A DNA stretch of 64,000 bases from ZC4RG19 sp017577565 (GTDB taxonomy: Bacteria; Actinomycetota; Acidimicrobiia; Acidimicrobiales; VFJN01). Positions 21,776 through 30,426 of the stretch are shown here, piece by piece. The DNA is taken from assembly GCA_047459075.1 (NCBI GenBank), contig VSCH01000005.1, forward strand, positions 41,646 through 105,645, read 5' to 3'. The notes under the pieces were generated by a model. It saw only the letters and a list, made by a program, of their open reading frames with translations, did not search any database and was not told the origin of the DNA. How positions within the stretch are numbered: position 1 is the first letter of the stretch; each line of letters opens with the position of its first letter. The translations under genes were made by a program, and so were the position numbers.

Positions 21776-23857
21776 ATGAGCCAGCAGCCACCCCCTCCCC
21801 CGCCGCCGCCCCCGTCGCCGGGGCGCTCGCGCGGGCCGGGTCCCGGGGGCCGTGACGGCCAGTCGCCCATGCCGAAGTGGGCCATCTGGGTCCTCGTCGG
21901 GGCGCTCGTCGCGATGTTCCTGCTGCCGAGCCTGTTCTCCACCGACTCCCGCACGAAGATCCCCTACTCCGATCTGCGCGAGAAGGTCGCCGCCGGTCAG
22001 GTCGAGGAGATCACCTGGTCGAACGACGGCGGCGACATCGACGGCACGCTGACCGACGGCACCGAGTTCAGCTCCAACGGCCCCGTCGAGCCGCCCGAGG
22101 AGGACCTGGCGCTCTTCCGCGACCACGACGTCGAGGTCGAGTTCTCCAACCCGCAGCCGTCCATCCTCGACTCGCTGCTGCCCATCCTGCTGCCGATCGC
22201 CTTCTTCATCGGCATCTTCTGGCTGCTCCAGCGCCGGGCCCAGAGCCAGATGGGCAGCATCATGTCGATCGGGCGCTCCAAGGCCAAGACCTACTCGACC
22301 GAGCGGCCCGGCACGACCTTCGCCGACGTGGCGGGCTACGAGGGGGTCAAGCAGGAGATCAAGGAGGTCGTCGACTTCCTCAAGCACCCCGAGCGGTTCG
22401 CCGAGATCGGCGCCCGCATCCCCAAGGGCGTGCTGCTCGTCGGCCCGCCGGGCACCGGCAAGACCCTCATCGCCCGGGCGGTGGCCGGCGAGGCCGGCGT
22501 GCCGTTCCTGTCGGTGACCGGCTCCGACTTCATGGAGATGTTCGTCGGCGTCGGCGCCAGCCGGGTCCGCGACCTGTTCCAGAGCGCCCGCAAGATGGGC
22601 CGGGCGATCATCTTCGTCGACGAGATCGACTCCATCGGCCGCAAGCGGGGCGCCGGCCTGGGCGGCGGCCACGACGAGCGCGAGCAGACCCTCAACCAGA
22701 TGCTGTCCGAGATGGACGGCTTCGAGGCCACCGAGGGCATCGTCATGATGGCCGCCACCAACCGGCCGGACATCCTCGACCCCGCCCTGCTGCGCCCGGG
22801 CCGCTTCGACCGCCAGGTCGTCGTGCCGCTGCCCGAGCTGGCCGACCGGCGGGCGATCCTCGAGGTCCACTGCAAGTCCAAGCGGCTGGCCGCCGACGTC
22901 GACCTCGACCTCGTCGCCCGGGGCACGCCGGGCATGAGCGGCGCCGACCTCGCCAACCTCGTCAACGAGGCCGCCCTCTTCGCGGTGCGCGCCGGCCACG
23001 ACGAGATCCGGGCGGTCGACTTCGAGCAGGCCCGCGACCGGGTGCTGATGGGCCAGCGGCGCGAGTCGATGGCGCTGTCCGACGCCGAGAAGGAGGTCAT
23101 CGCCTACCACGAGGCCGGGCACGCGGTGTGCGCCGCCGTGCTGCCCAACGCCGACCCGGTGCACAAGGTGACGATCCTCCCCATCGGCATGGCCCTCGGC
23201 GTCACCCAGCAGCTCCCCGTCGACGAGAAGCACATCTACCGGCAGGACTACATCGAGGACACGCTGGTCGTGCGCATGGGCGGCCGGTGCGCCGAGGAGC
23301 TCGTCTTCGGCGTCATCTCCACCGGCGCCAACAACGACCTGGTCGGCTCCACCGAGCTGGCCCGCAAGATGGTCGCCGAGTGGGGCATGTCGTCGCGGGT
23401 CGGGCCCATGGCCTGGGGCTCGAGCGGGCAGGTCTTCCTGGGCGAGGACCTCATCCACACCCGCGACTACTCCGACGAGACGGCCCGGGTCATCGACGAG
23501 GAGGTCAACCGCATCCTGCGCGAGCAGGAGGAGCGCTGCCGCCAGCTCCTGCGGGAGCACCGCCACGCCCTCGACCTGGTCGCCCGGGCGCTGCTGGAGC
23601 ACGAGACGATCGACGGCAGCGAGGTCACCCGGCTCATCGCCCTGGCCGCCGAGCGCGAGCGGGCCGGGGCCGGCGCGGGCAACGGGTCCGACGACGGTCG
23701 CCCCGCCACCACCGGCTCGGAGGCGCCGTCGTCGACGGCCACCGGCGACGAACGGCCGGCCGCCGAGGCCGGTGCCGGCGGCGAGCCCCGCGACGCCGTC
23801 CCCGACGAGGCGCTGTCGCGCTCGCCCCGCCAGGCGCCCCCGCCCCCGCCGACCTGA
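21776..23857 (+). CDS. ftsH: ATP-dependent zinc metalloprotease FtsH
   Basis: A membrane-anchored AAA+ protease that degrades misassembled membrane proteins and some regulators. The 693 residues comprise a proline-rich cytoplasmic N-tail (nine consecutive Pro), a first membrane helix (about 35-52), an extracytoplasmic domain, a second helix (about 137-155), and AAA+ Walker A GPPGTGKT near 222 with IIFVDEIDSIGRKR. The FtsH pore loop is FVGVG, the second region of homology is NRPDILDPALLRPGRFDR, and the zinc motif HEAGH is near 444. The C-terminal 60 residues are disordered and end in poly-Pro. The start follows the -10 hexamer by 7 bases. Confidence 0.96.
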   Translation: MSQQPPPPPPPPPSPGRSRGPGPGGRDGQSPMPKWAIWVLVGALVAMFLLPSLFSTDSRTKIPYSDLREKVAAGQVEEITWSNDGGDIDGTLTDGTEFSSNGPVEPPEEDLALFRDHDVEVEFSNPQPSILDSLLPILLPIAFFIGIFWLLQRRAQSQMGSIMSIGRSKAKTYSTERPGTTFADVAGYEGVKQEIKEVVDFLKHPERFAEIGARIPKGVLLVGPPGTGKTLIARAVAGEAGVPFLSVTGSDFMEMFVGVGASRVRDLFQSARKMGRAIIFVDEIDSIGRKRGAGLGGGHDEREQTLNQMLSEMDGFEATEGIVMMAATNRPDILDPALLRPGRFDRQVVVPLPELADRRAILEVHCKSKRLAADVDLDLVARGTPGMSGADLANLVNEAALFAVRAGHDEIRAVDFEQARDRVLMGQRRESMALSDAEKEVIAYHEAGHAVCAAVLPNADPVHKVTILPIGMALGVTQQLPVDEKHIYRQDYIEDTLVVRMGGRCAEELVFGVISTGANNDLVGSTELARKMVAEWGMSSRVGPMAWGSSGQVFLGEDLIHTRDYSDETARVIDEEVNRILREQEERCRQLLREHRHALDLVARALLEHETIDGSEVTRLIALAAERERAGAGAGNGSDDGRPATTGSEAPSSTATGDERPAAEAGAGGEPRDAVPDEALSRSPRQAPPPPPT

Positions 23858-23890
23858 CGCCGCCCGGCGCCGGGACCGGGCCGGCCGGGG

Positions 23891-24370
23891 TCAGCCGCCG
23901 GCGGTCCCGGGGCTGCCGGGGTGGCCGGGCTCGCAGCCGCCCGCCGGCAGCGTGCCGGGCTCGCGCAGCTCGGCGACGGTCGCCCACAGGTCGGTGGCGG
24001 TGACCGGGCCGAGGAAGGTGGCGCGCACCTCGCCGGCGGCGTCGGCGACGACCACCGCGGGGACCGCCTCGATCCTGTAGCGCTCGTGCAGGTGGCGGGC
24101 GGCCGAGACCTCGACCTCCTGCACGGCGACGTCGTCGCTGGCCAGCATCTGCGCCTTGCTCCACACGCTCGCGCAGGTCGAGCAGGTGGCCGAGGTGAAG
24201 ACGGCGACGAGCCAGGGGGCCTCGGGTCGGTCGAAGTCGGCCCGGTCGAGCTGGGCCGGCAGCGCGTAGCCGGTGGGCGCCGGGTCGGCCGGGCGGCGCC
24301 GGCGCTCGAGGACCAGCGCCACGACGACGGCGACGGCGACGAGGACGAGCACCAGCACCAGGCGTTCCAC
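23891..24370 (-). CDS. Membrane-anchored thioredoxin-like protein
   Basis: A 159-residue protein: an N-terminal membrane anchor (residues about 2-20, a Leu/Val run), then a thioredoxin-fold domain with the redox pair in FTSATCSTCASVW (CSTC) and YRIEAVPAVVVAD, whose cis-Pro follows Val as in thioredoxins. It probably faces the cell exterior and handles disulfides or cytochrome/metal-protein thiols. A MauE-like membrane protein, a family often linked to such thioredoxins, is encoded far away at 57252-57728. The C-terminus carries an extra Cys in a Gly/Pro tail. The GTG start is inferred from where the hydrophobic anchor begins. Confidence 0.72.
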   Translation of the reverse strand: MERLVLVLVLVAVAVVVALVLERRRRPADPAPTGYALPAQLDRADFDRPEAPWLVAVFTSATCSTCASVWSKAQMLASDDVAVQEVEVSAARHLHERYRIEAVPAVVVADAAGEVRATFLGPVTATDLWATVAELREPGTLPAGGCEPGHPGSPGTAGG

Positions 24371-24443
24371 GGGCCGATCGTCGCGCCGGCGCCCGAGGGC
24401 CACAAAGCCCGGAGCGCGGCCCGGCCCCCCGGCCGGCCCGGCG

Positions 24444-26426
24444 TCAGCCCCCGCTCTCGCCGCCCAGCGGGCCCCGCGCCGCCAGCTCGTCCAGCGGCAC
24501 CGCCCCCTCGCCGACCGGCACCCCGGGGCCGGCCGACCGCCGGCGCCCGTCGGGCATCCGCACGACCCGCTCGACGACGACCGGCCCGTCCGCCTCGACG
24601 ACCGCCCAGGCGACCGCCGCGGCCGCCTCGGCGTCGAGCTCGACCACCACCTGACCGCCCGGGGGCACGGCGAGCGGCTCGAGGTCGCCGAGGGCGTCAC
24701 CGGCGCCGTCCCCGCCCCCGACGAGCCGGGCCTCGACGGCGCGGGCCGGGTCGGGGTTGTGGACGGCGACCTCGACGGCGGCGTCGTCCTCGCCCGCCAC
24801 GCCGGCGACGTCCGGGAGGTGCCAGGTCGGCGCGGCGACGCGGGCGCCGAGCGCCACGGTCAGCTCGCTGCGCCGCACGGGGCGCCGGGAGCCGGGCGGG
24901 CGGATCTCGGGGCCGCGGTCGACGGTGACCCGCTGGGCGACGACCGGCACGCCGTTGGTGGATCGGACGATGGTCACGTGGGGCAGGTCGGCCGGGACCC
25001 GGTCCTCGGCCCCGAGGTCCACGACCTGGTGACCGCCGGCCCGGATGCTGAGGCCGAAGGGGGGCGGGACCGGCTGGGGCTCGTCGCCCACCGGCACGAC
25101 GGACACGTCGACCTCCGCCCGCTCGTCGGTGGGGTTGAAGACGACGACCTGCTCGGCGGGGACCGGCTCCTCGGACGGCAGGTCCGGGGCCTCGTCCTCG
25201 CCCTCGCCGCCGGCGCCGTCACCGCCCTCGGCCGCGCCGTCCTCCCCCTCCTCCCCCTCGTCGCGGTCCTGGCCGCCGGGCGGCGGCGTCGCCGGGGACG
25301 GGGCCGCGGCCTCACCGGCGGCGAACACCCACGTCGTGCCCGCACCGGGGGCGCCGGGCGTCAGCGCCATGCCACGCCGGCCGAGCGAGCCGTCGTAGGC
25401 CTGCACGTGCTCGACGACGACGCTGCCGCTGCGCACCTCGAGCGTGGCCGAGACCCGCTCGGCCCGCCGGACGTCGTCGCCGAGGTCGACGCCGACGACG
25501 CTGCGGGCGGGCACGGGGAAGCCCTGGAACCGGACGGGCTCCCGGGACCCGGACTCGGTCGTGAAGGTCGCGTCGACGATGGCGGGGCTCGGGAAGGGGT
25601 TGAACAGCACGACGAGGTCGACCGCGTCGCGGGTGGTGGCGCCCCAGGCCAGGTGCCACCGGGGCGACGGCGTCGTGCTGCAGGGCGCGGCGTCGGCGCC
25701 GTGGCCGCCGGCCACCCGGTGCTCGACCACCACGGCGCCGCCGTCGACCTCGACCACCGCCGCGGCGAGCGGGGCGTCGACCACGTCGCCCAGCCGCAAC
25801 GCCGCCTGGCCGTGCGCCGGCACCGTGAGCTCCTCGACGACCGGCTCGCCGGCCGGGGCGGGCGCGGGGCCCGCGGCGCGGGCGACGTCCCCGCCGACGA
25901 CCGTCACGACCGCGGTGCGCCGCTCGTCCGAGGCGTTGGTGACGACCACGGTGTGGTCCGCGGTGAGCGTCCGCCGGGCCGGCCCGTCGCCGTCCTCGCC
26001 GTCCTCGCCGGCCGCACCGTCCTCCTCGTCGTCCCCCGGCGCCTGCTCGCCGCCGTCCGCACCGCCGTCCGAGCCACCCTCGTCGAGGCCGTCCTCGTCC
26101 GCCTCGTCCCCGGCGCCCGCCGCGGCGGACGCCGCCGGCGACAGCTCGGCCCCGTCGTCGCGGGCCGTCCCGGCGGCGCAGTACCACGTCGAGCCGCCGT
26201 CGCCGGCCGGGGCCACGGGCATCAGGCGGTGGACCGGGCCTGCCCCGGGGGCCGCCTCGCGAGCGGGCTCGCCGCCCGCCCCGCCCCGGTCGGTCGCCAC
26301 CCCGGCGAGGAGCAGGCCGCCGAGCGCGAGCAACGCCGGCACCCGCCGGACGAGGGCGTGGCGGTCGAGGCCGACCCGGGGTCGGCGGCGCCGCCCGCCC
26401 CGGACGTGGGCGGGCTCGCCGGTCAC
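24444..26426 (-). CDS. DUF5719-family secreted or membrane-anchored protein
   Basis: A 660-residue protein with a basic N-terminus and one signal-anchor helix (residues about 28-44, VPALLALGGLLLAGVA), then repeated beta-rich modules marked by STWYCAAG, RWHLAWGA and TTWVFAAG, spaced roughly 150-200 residues apart. This matches DUF5719, an actinobacterial family of unknown function normally encoded beside a large GT2 membrane protein, as here. Two strongly acidic Gly/Asp/Glu inserts (about residues 100-150 and 370-400) interrupt the modules. The GTG start overlaps the upstream stop by four bases (GTGA), so it is translationally coupled to the glycosyltransferase. Confidence 0.78.
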   Translation of the reverse strand: MTGEPAHVRGGRRRRPRVGLDRHALVRRVPALLALGGLLLAGVATDRGGAGGEPAREAAPGAGPVHRLMPVAPAGDGGSTWYCAAGTARDDGAELSPAASAAAGAGDEADEDGLDEGGSDGGADGGEQAPGDDEEDGAAGEDGEDGDGPARRTLTADHTVVVTNASDERRTAVVTVVGGDVARAAGPAPAPAGEPVVEELTVPAHGQAALRLGDVVDAPLAAAVVEVDGGAVVVEHRVAGGHGADAAPCSTTPSPRWHLAWGATTRDAVDLVVLFNPFPSPAIVDATFTTESGSREPVRFQGFPVPARSVVGVDLGDDVRRAERVSATLEVRSGSVVVEHVQAYDGSLGRRGMALTPGAPGAGTTWVFAAGEAAAPSPATPPPGGQDRDEGEEGEDGAAEGGDGAGGEGEDEAPDLPSEEPVPAEQVVVFNPTDERAEVDVSVVPVGDEPQPVPPPFGLSIRAGGHQVVDLGAEDRVPADLPHVTIVRSTNGVPVVAQRVTVDRGPEIRPPGSRRPVRRSELTVALGARVAAPTWHLPDVAGVAGEDDAAVEVAVHNPDPARAVEARLVGGGDGAGDALGDLEPLAVPPGGQVVVELDAEAAAAVAWAVVEADGPVVVERVVRMPDGRRRSAGPGVPVGEGAVPLDELAARGPLGGESGG

Positions 26427-29400
26427 GGCTCGACCCCCGACCCGACGGGCTCCGGCTCGCCGCGCCGGTCGGGCTCGACCGGCGCGCCCTCGGCGGGCTC
26501 GGCGGGCTCGTCGGGTGCCGGCGGGGTGGGCGCGGGCACGCCCGCCGCCGCGCTCCCCCGTCCCTCGGGCGTCGCCCCGCCGCGGCGCCGGCCGGGGCCG
26601 GCGGCCGGCGGGTCCGGCATGCCGAAGCGCATGCGCAGCGCCACCCCGACGGCCACGGCCCACAGGGCGACCTGCACGCCGCGCACGGCGCGGTCGGACC
26701 CCGTGGTGCGGTGCACCAGGTGGGCCTCGCCGCCCCGTTCGACCGTGAACCGGTCGGCCCAGCCGTCGGCCACGCCCCACGCGGCCCGCTCGCCGTCGAC
26801 GGTCAGCTCCCACCGGTCCGACGCCGTCGAGGCCTGCACGACGGTGGCACCGGCGGGCAGCCGGCCGGACGCCTCGCGCCCGTCGCCGCGCACCAGCACC
26901 GGCCGGAGGTCGGGGTCGGCCCCGGCGGCGCCGACGTCCCGCTCGCCGGCGGCGCCGGTCTCGGCGAGGTGCCGCAGCGGCGCGGCGACCGTGTTGCGGA
27001 ACACGACGACGCCCCGGTCGACGCCCACCTGCTCGAGGTCGAGCTGCTCGGACAGCGCGGTCACGAGCTCGTCGGCCGCCCGGTCGGCCGCGGGGTCGGC
27101 GGGCAGGTCGTCGGTCGGCGCCCGGTGGCGGGGCACCGCGACGTACTGGACCCCGAGCGGCGCCAGCACCCGGCCGAGGCGGCTGGTCGCCCGCCGCCGG
27201 GCCAGGTCGAGGGCGTCGCCCAGCCGCTCGCTCGCACCCGCGGCGGTCGTCGGCCACAGGTCGGCCACCCCGGGGACGGCGGCGCCGGTCGAGGCCGTGT
27301 AGGCGAGGTGGTCGCCCAGCGGCCAGCCGTCCCGCCCGGGCAGCAGCTCGCTCTGCCCGACCCACAGCACGCGCGAGGGGGTGGCGGCGACGTCCTCGTC
27401 GACGGGCCCCAGCACGCCGGTGACGTCCTCCCGCGGCATCCCCCACCACCCGTCGAGGGCGGCCTCGAGCGGCGTGACCGAGGCGGCGGCGAGCGCCGCC
27501 GTCCCCCCGGCCACGACGAGGCGGCGCAGGCCGAACCGCCACGACCGCCCCCGCACGTCGTGCTCGACCGCGGCCATGCCCAGGCCGACCGCCAGCGCCA
27601 GGCCGGCGGCGGCGAGGGCGAGCACCGCGGCGCGGTCGGGGAACCGGCCCGCGATCCAGCCCTGCTCGTGGGCCCACACCGCGCCCCAGGCCACGACCGC
27701 GGTCGTCCAGCCCCGCACCGCCCAGCCGAGGCGCCACCGCCGCCCCACGAGCACGGGCACCGCGGCGGCGCCGAGGAGCCCGAGGGCCAGCGGTCTGAGC
27801 TCGAGCGGGCCCGACCGGAAGCCGAGCACCTCCGCCGCCGACAGCCCCGCGGTGCGCGCCGAGGCGCCGACCCAGGCCTCGGCGGCCCCGGGCGTCCGGA
27901 GCACGTCGAGCGTCGTCGGCAGCAGGAGGGCCGCGGCCACCACCGCCCCGCCCACCGTCGCCGTGGCCAGGCGGAGCACCCCGCGCAGCTCGCCTGCGAG
28001 GAGCGAGCCCAGCACCAGGCCGGCACCGGCCAGCAGCAGCAGCGCGGGCGCCTGGGGCAGCACGAGCCCGACCAGCGCGGTCACCGCGCCGGTGACGACG
28101 ACGTGCTTCCAGAGGCGGTGGTGGACGACCAGGTCGTCGGCGGCGCCGCCGGGCAGGATCGGCCCCTCCCCCGGCGGCGGGGCCGGGCCGAACGGCGTCA
28201 CGCCCGACGCCCGGGCCAGCCGGCCGAGCATCCACGGCGCACCCGCGTAGGCCGCCAGCGCTCCCCACCGGCCCTCGGCGAAGGCGTCGTACGGGAGGGG
28301 CAGCGCCGCGTAGGCCACCGCCGCCGCGACCTGGGCCCGCTTCGAGCCGGTCGGCCCCACCAGCCGGTGGGCGCCGACGATGCCGAGCGGCACGAGCCCG
28401 ACCGTCGCCAGCGTGCGGGCGAGGTCCGGGTGGCCGCCCACCAGCGTGCCGAGCAGGCCGAGCGCGCCGGCGAGCGACGGCGTGGCCCCGTCGGCCCCCA
28501 GCCCCACGGTCCGCCAGCCGCCCGCCCAGGCCCGCAGCAGGTCGCCCGGGCCGCCGCCGGGCGGCACCATCTCGCCGACGACCGGCACGGCCCGGGTCAG
28601 CAGGTGCCGGCTGCCGAACAGCACGACGGCGGCCAGCGCCGTGGCCACCAGGGCGGTCCCGGGGCTCCAGGCCGCCGGGTCGGTCTCCATCCGGCCCCGC
28701 ACCGGCACGGCGGCCACCCGGCGCGACCCGCTGCCGGGGACCGCGCCGGCCCGCCCGTCGCCGCCGACCCGCAGCAGCCGCAGGCGGGGGCCGACGAGCC
28801 CCCGCACCTGGTAGCGCCGGACCTCGCGGTCGCGCACCCGGCGGAACCGGGCGACGTGGCGACGGGCGGCGACGAGGGACGGCAGGCGCCACAGGTTCCA
28901 GAGCCAGGCGCCGAGCGCGGCCCGGGCCCGGCCCGGCCGGGCGGTGACGAGCGCCCCGACCGCCTCGACGACCGAGAGCAGCAGCGCCTGGGGCAGCACG
29001 GCCGCGAGGGTGGGCAGCCGGTAGCTGGTCAGCAGGACCCGGACGCGGTGGCGGGCGGCGAGGCGGCTGGCGGTGGTGGCGGCCACCCGGGTGGCGAAGG
29101 CCTCGGCGTGGCGGACGCGGGCGCCCGCGGCCACGACCACCCGCCCGCCGGCGACGCGCGTGCGCCAGGCGAGGCTGAGGTCGTCGCCGAGCATGTCGAT
29201 GGCCTCGTCGAACCCGCCGATCTCGGCGAAGCGCTCGGCCCGCACGAGCGTGAACCCGCCGGGGACGGCGAACACGTCCCGCAGCCCGTCGTGCTGGCCC
29301 TGGTCGAGCTCCCCCCGCTGGACGTAGGGCAGGGCGACGCCCACCCGGTCGACGGTCACCCCGAACTGGGTGAACCGCCGGGGGTCGTCCCACTCGACGA

Positions 29401-29776
29401 GCTTGGGGCCGACGACGTCGGCCTGCCAGCGCTCGGCGGCGGCGACGAGCGCCCGGACCGCGCCCGGCTCGGGCGCGGCGTCGTCGTGGGCGAACACGTA
29501 GAAGGCGGCGCCGGCGACGATGTCGAGGACGACGTTGGCGGCGGCGCCGAAGCCCCGGGCGCCCGGCACCCGGCGGACGGTGGCCTCGGGCAGGACGGCG
29601 TGGACCCGCTCGGTGACGTCGGTGGTGCCGGCGTCGACGACGAGCACGGCGAGGTTCGGGTAGTCCTGGCGCCCGACGGCCCGGAGGACCTCGTCGAGCC
29701 GGTCACCGGGCGCGTCGCACGTCACCAGGACGACGACCACCGGACGTGGTGCGCGCGGCTGCTCCTCGGGTTCCAC
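26423..29776 (-). CDS. Very large GT2 glycosyltransferase with C-terminal membrane domain
   Basis: A 1117-residue protein. Residues 1-300 form a GT2 catalytic domain (VVVVLVTCDAPGDRLDEVL, metal-binding FAHDDAAPEPG, and FDEAIDMLGDDLSLAWR). The remainder contains about a dozen membrane segments, an extracytoplasmic region and a final helix before a Pro-rich tail. It is the standard partner of DUF5719 proteins in Actinobacteria. The role is presumably in cell-envelope glycan synthesis, but donor and acceptor are unknown. GTG 29776 is supported by a TACCGT hexamer 9 bases upstream. Confidence 0.8.
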   Translation of the reverse strand: MEPEEQPRAPRPVVVVLVTCDAPGDRLDEVLRAVGRQDYPNLAVLVVDAGTTDVTERVHAVLPEATVRRVPGARGFGAAANVVLDIVAGAAFYVFAHDDAAPEPGAVRALVAAAERWQADVVGPKLVEWDDPRRFTQFGVTVDRVGVALPYVQRGELDQGQHDGLRDVFAVPGGFTLVRAERFAEIGGFDEAIDMLGDDLSLAWRTRVAGGRVVVAAGARVRHAEAFATRVAATTASRLAARHRVRVLLTSYRLPTLAAVLPQALLLSVVEAVGALVTARPGRARAALGAWLWNLWRLPSLVAARRHVARFRRVRDREVRRYQVRGLVGPRLRLLRVGGDGRAGAVPGSGSRRVAAVPVRGRMETDPAAWSPGTALVATALAAVVLFGSRHLLTRAVPVVGEMVPPGGGPGDLLRAWAGGWRTVGLGADGATPSLAGALGLLGTLVGGHPDLARTLATVGLVPLGIVGAHRLVGPTGSKRAQVAAAVAYAALPLPYDAFAEGRWGALAAYAGAPWMLGRLARASGVTPFGPAPPPGEGPILPGGAADDLVVHHRLWKHVVVTGAVTALVGLVLPQAPALLLLAGAGLVLGSLLAGELRGVLRLATATVGGAVVAAALLLPTTLDVLRTPGAAEAWVGASARTAGLSAAEVLGFRSGPLELRPLALGLLGAAAVPVLVGRRWRLGWAVRGWTTAVVAWGAVWAHEQGWIAGRFPDRAAVLALAAAGLALAVGLGMAAVEHDVRGRSWRFGLRRLVVAGGTAALAAASVTPLEAALDGWWGMPREDVTGVLGPVDEDVAATPSRVLWVGQSELLPGRDGWPLGDHLAYTASTGAAVPGVADLWPTTAAGASERLGDALDLARRRATSRLGRVLAPLGVQYVAVPRHRAPTDDLPADPAADRAADELVTALSEQLDLEQVGVDRGVVVFRNTVAAPLRHLAETGAAGERDVGAAGADPDLRPVLVRGDGREASGRLPAGATVVQASTASDRWELTVDGERAAWGVADGWADRFTVERGGEAHLVHRTTGSDRAVRGVQVALWAVAVGVALRMRFGMPDPPAAGPGRRRGGATPEGRGSAAAGVPAPTPPAPDEPAEPAEGAPVEPDRRGEPEPVGSGVEP

Positions 29777-29785
29777 GACGCGCGG

Positions 29786-29791
29786 ACGGTA
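29786..29791 (-). promoter_or_regulatory. -10 hexamer TACCGT of the GT2-DUF5719 operon
   Basis: TACCGT on the minus strand ends 9 bases before GTG 29776. It is divergent from the promoter at 29842. Confidence 0.5.
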
Positions 29792-29841
29792 CCCGAGCGC
29801 TCACCGGCGGCCGCGGACCCCCCGACGGCGGCGGGCGCGGG

Positions 29842-29847
29842 TAGTGT
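29842..29847 (+). promoter_or_regulatory. -10 hexamer TAGTGT of the 60-residue protein gene
   Basis: TAGTGT ends 9 bases before ATG 29857; no ribosome-binding site is visible. Confidence 0.5.
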
Positions 29848-29856
29848 CGATCCGGC

Positions 29857-30039
29857 ATGTCCGGCATCAAGGTCGACGAGATCGGCACCACCCTCGAGAA
29901 CGCCCTCTACACGGCGGTCGGGCTCGGCATCCTCGCCTTCCAGCACCTGCAGGTGCAGCGCCGGGCCGTCGAACGCCACCTCGGCGCGACGGTGCGCCAG
30001 GTGGCCGAGGCGCTCGAGCGCAACCTCGCCGACCGCTGA
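29857..30039 (+). CDS. Small uncharacterised helical protein (60 residues)
   Basis: I do not recognise this protein. It starts MSGIKVDEIGTTLENALYTA, has a mildly hydrophobic segment (VGLGILAFQHLQ) and then a charged amphipathic helix rich in Arg, Glu and Ala. It looks like a membrane-peripheral or coiled-coil protein. It has its own leaderless-type promoter and stands alone between the divergent GT2 operon and a convergent lipoprotein gene. Coding is supported by the start/promoter match and by a codon pattern like the neighbours, with G or C in third positions. Confidence 0.65.
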   Translation: MSGIKVDEIGTTLENALYTAVGLGILAFQHLQVQRRAVERHLGATVRQVAEALERNLADR

Positions 30040-30056
30040 CCGCGGCCGGCGGTCTG

Positions 30057-30350
30057 TCAGCCGGCGGGCGTGGCGTCGTCGCCGGGCGCGCCGTCGGTGG
30101 GCGCCGTCGTGGTGGCGTCGCCCGACTGCTCGTCGGTCTGGGTCGTCCCGGCGCCCTCCTCGGCGGTGGTCGAGGTCGCCTCGGTGGTGGTGGTCGTCGA
30201 CTCGGTGGTCGTCGTCTCGCGCACGCCCGAGGTGGGGATCGTGTCGTCGCCGTCGTCACCGCAGGCCGCGAGGGCCAGGGCGACCAGCGGCGCGAGGATC
30301 ACGGCGGCGAGTCGACGTCGACCGGCGGGGGATGCGACGGCTCGGGACAT
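30057..30350 (-). CDS. Small Thr-rich lipoprotein
   Basis: A 97-residue secreted lipoprotein: signal peptide with basic n-region and hydrophobic core (LAAVILAPLVALALA), lipobox LAAC with the lipidated Cys near residue 31, then a short acidic patch (DDGDD) and a low-complexity tail dominated by Thr, Glu and Ser. The mature part has no recognisable domain. Thr-rich tails like this are common wall-spanning or O-glycosylated spacers in Actinobacteria. The ATG at 30350 is fixed by a TAGCGT hexamer 8 bases upstream. Confidence 0.75.
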   Translation of the reverse strand: MSRAVASPAGRRRLAAVILAPLVALALAACGDDGDDTIPTSGVRETTTTESTTTTTEATSTTAEEGAGTTQTDEQSGDATTTAPTDGAPGDDATPAG

Positions 30351-30358
30351 GGCAGGTG

Positions 30359-30364
30359 ACGCTA
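30359..30364 (-). promoter_or_regulatory. -10 hexamer TAGCGT of the lipoprotein gene
   Basis: TAGCGT on the minus strand ends 8 bases before ATG 30350. Confidence 0.5.
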
Positions 30365-30412
30365 TCCCCGCGCCCCCGCCGGCGCACAACCGGCCCGGCC
30401 CGGCGCCGGGGG

Positions 30413-30418
30413 TAGCGT
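30413..30418 (+). promoter_or_regulatory. -10 hexamer TAGCGT of the GT4-rmd-gmd unit
   Basis: TAGCGT ends 8 bases before GTG 30427. The hexamer-to-start segment is identical to that at 4155-4171. Confidence 0.5.
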
Positions 30419-30426
30419 GACCCGCC

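Noticed and set aside
24444..29393. Single 1649-codon minus-strand frame spanning DUF5719 and part of the GT2 gene
   Set aside because: Only the part from 26426 down is a real protein. The upstream 990 codons are Arg/Gly/Ala-rich and overlap the GT2 catalytic and membrane domains read in another frame.
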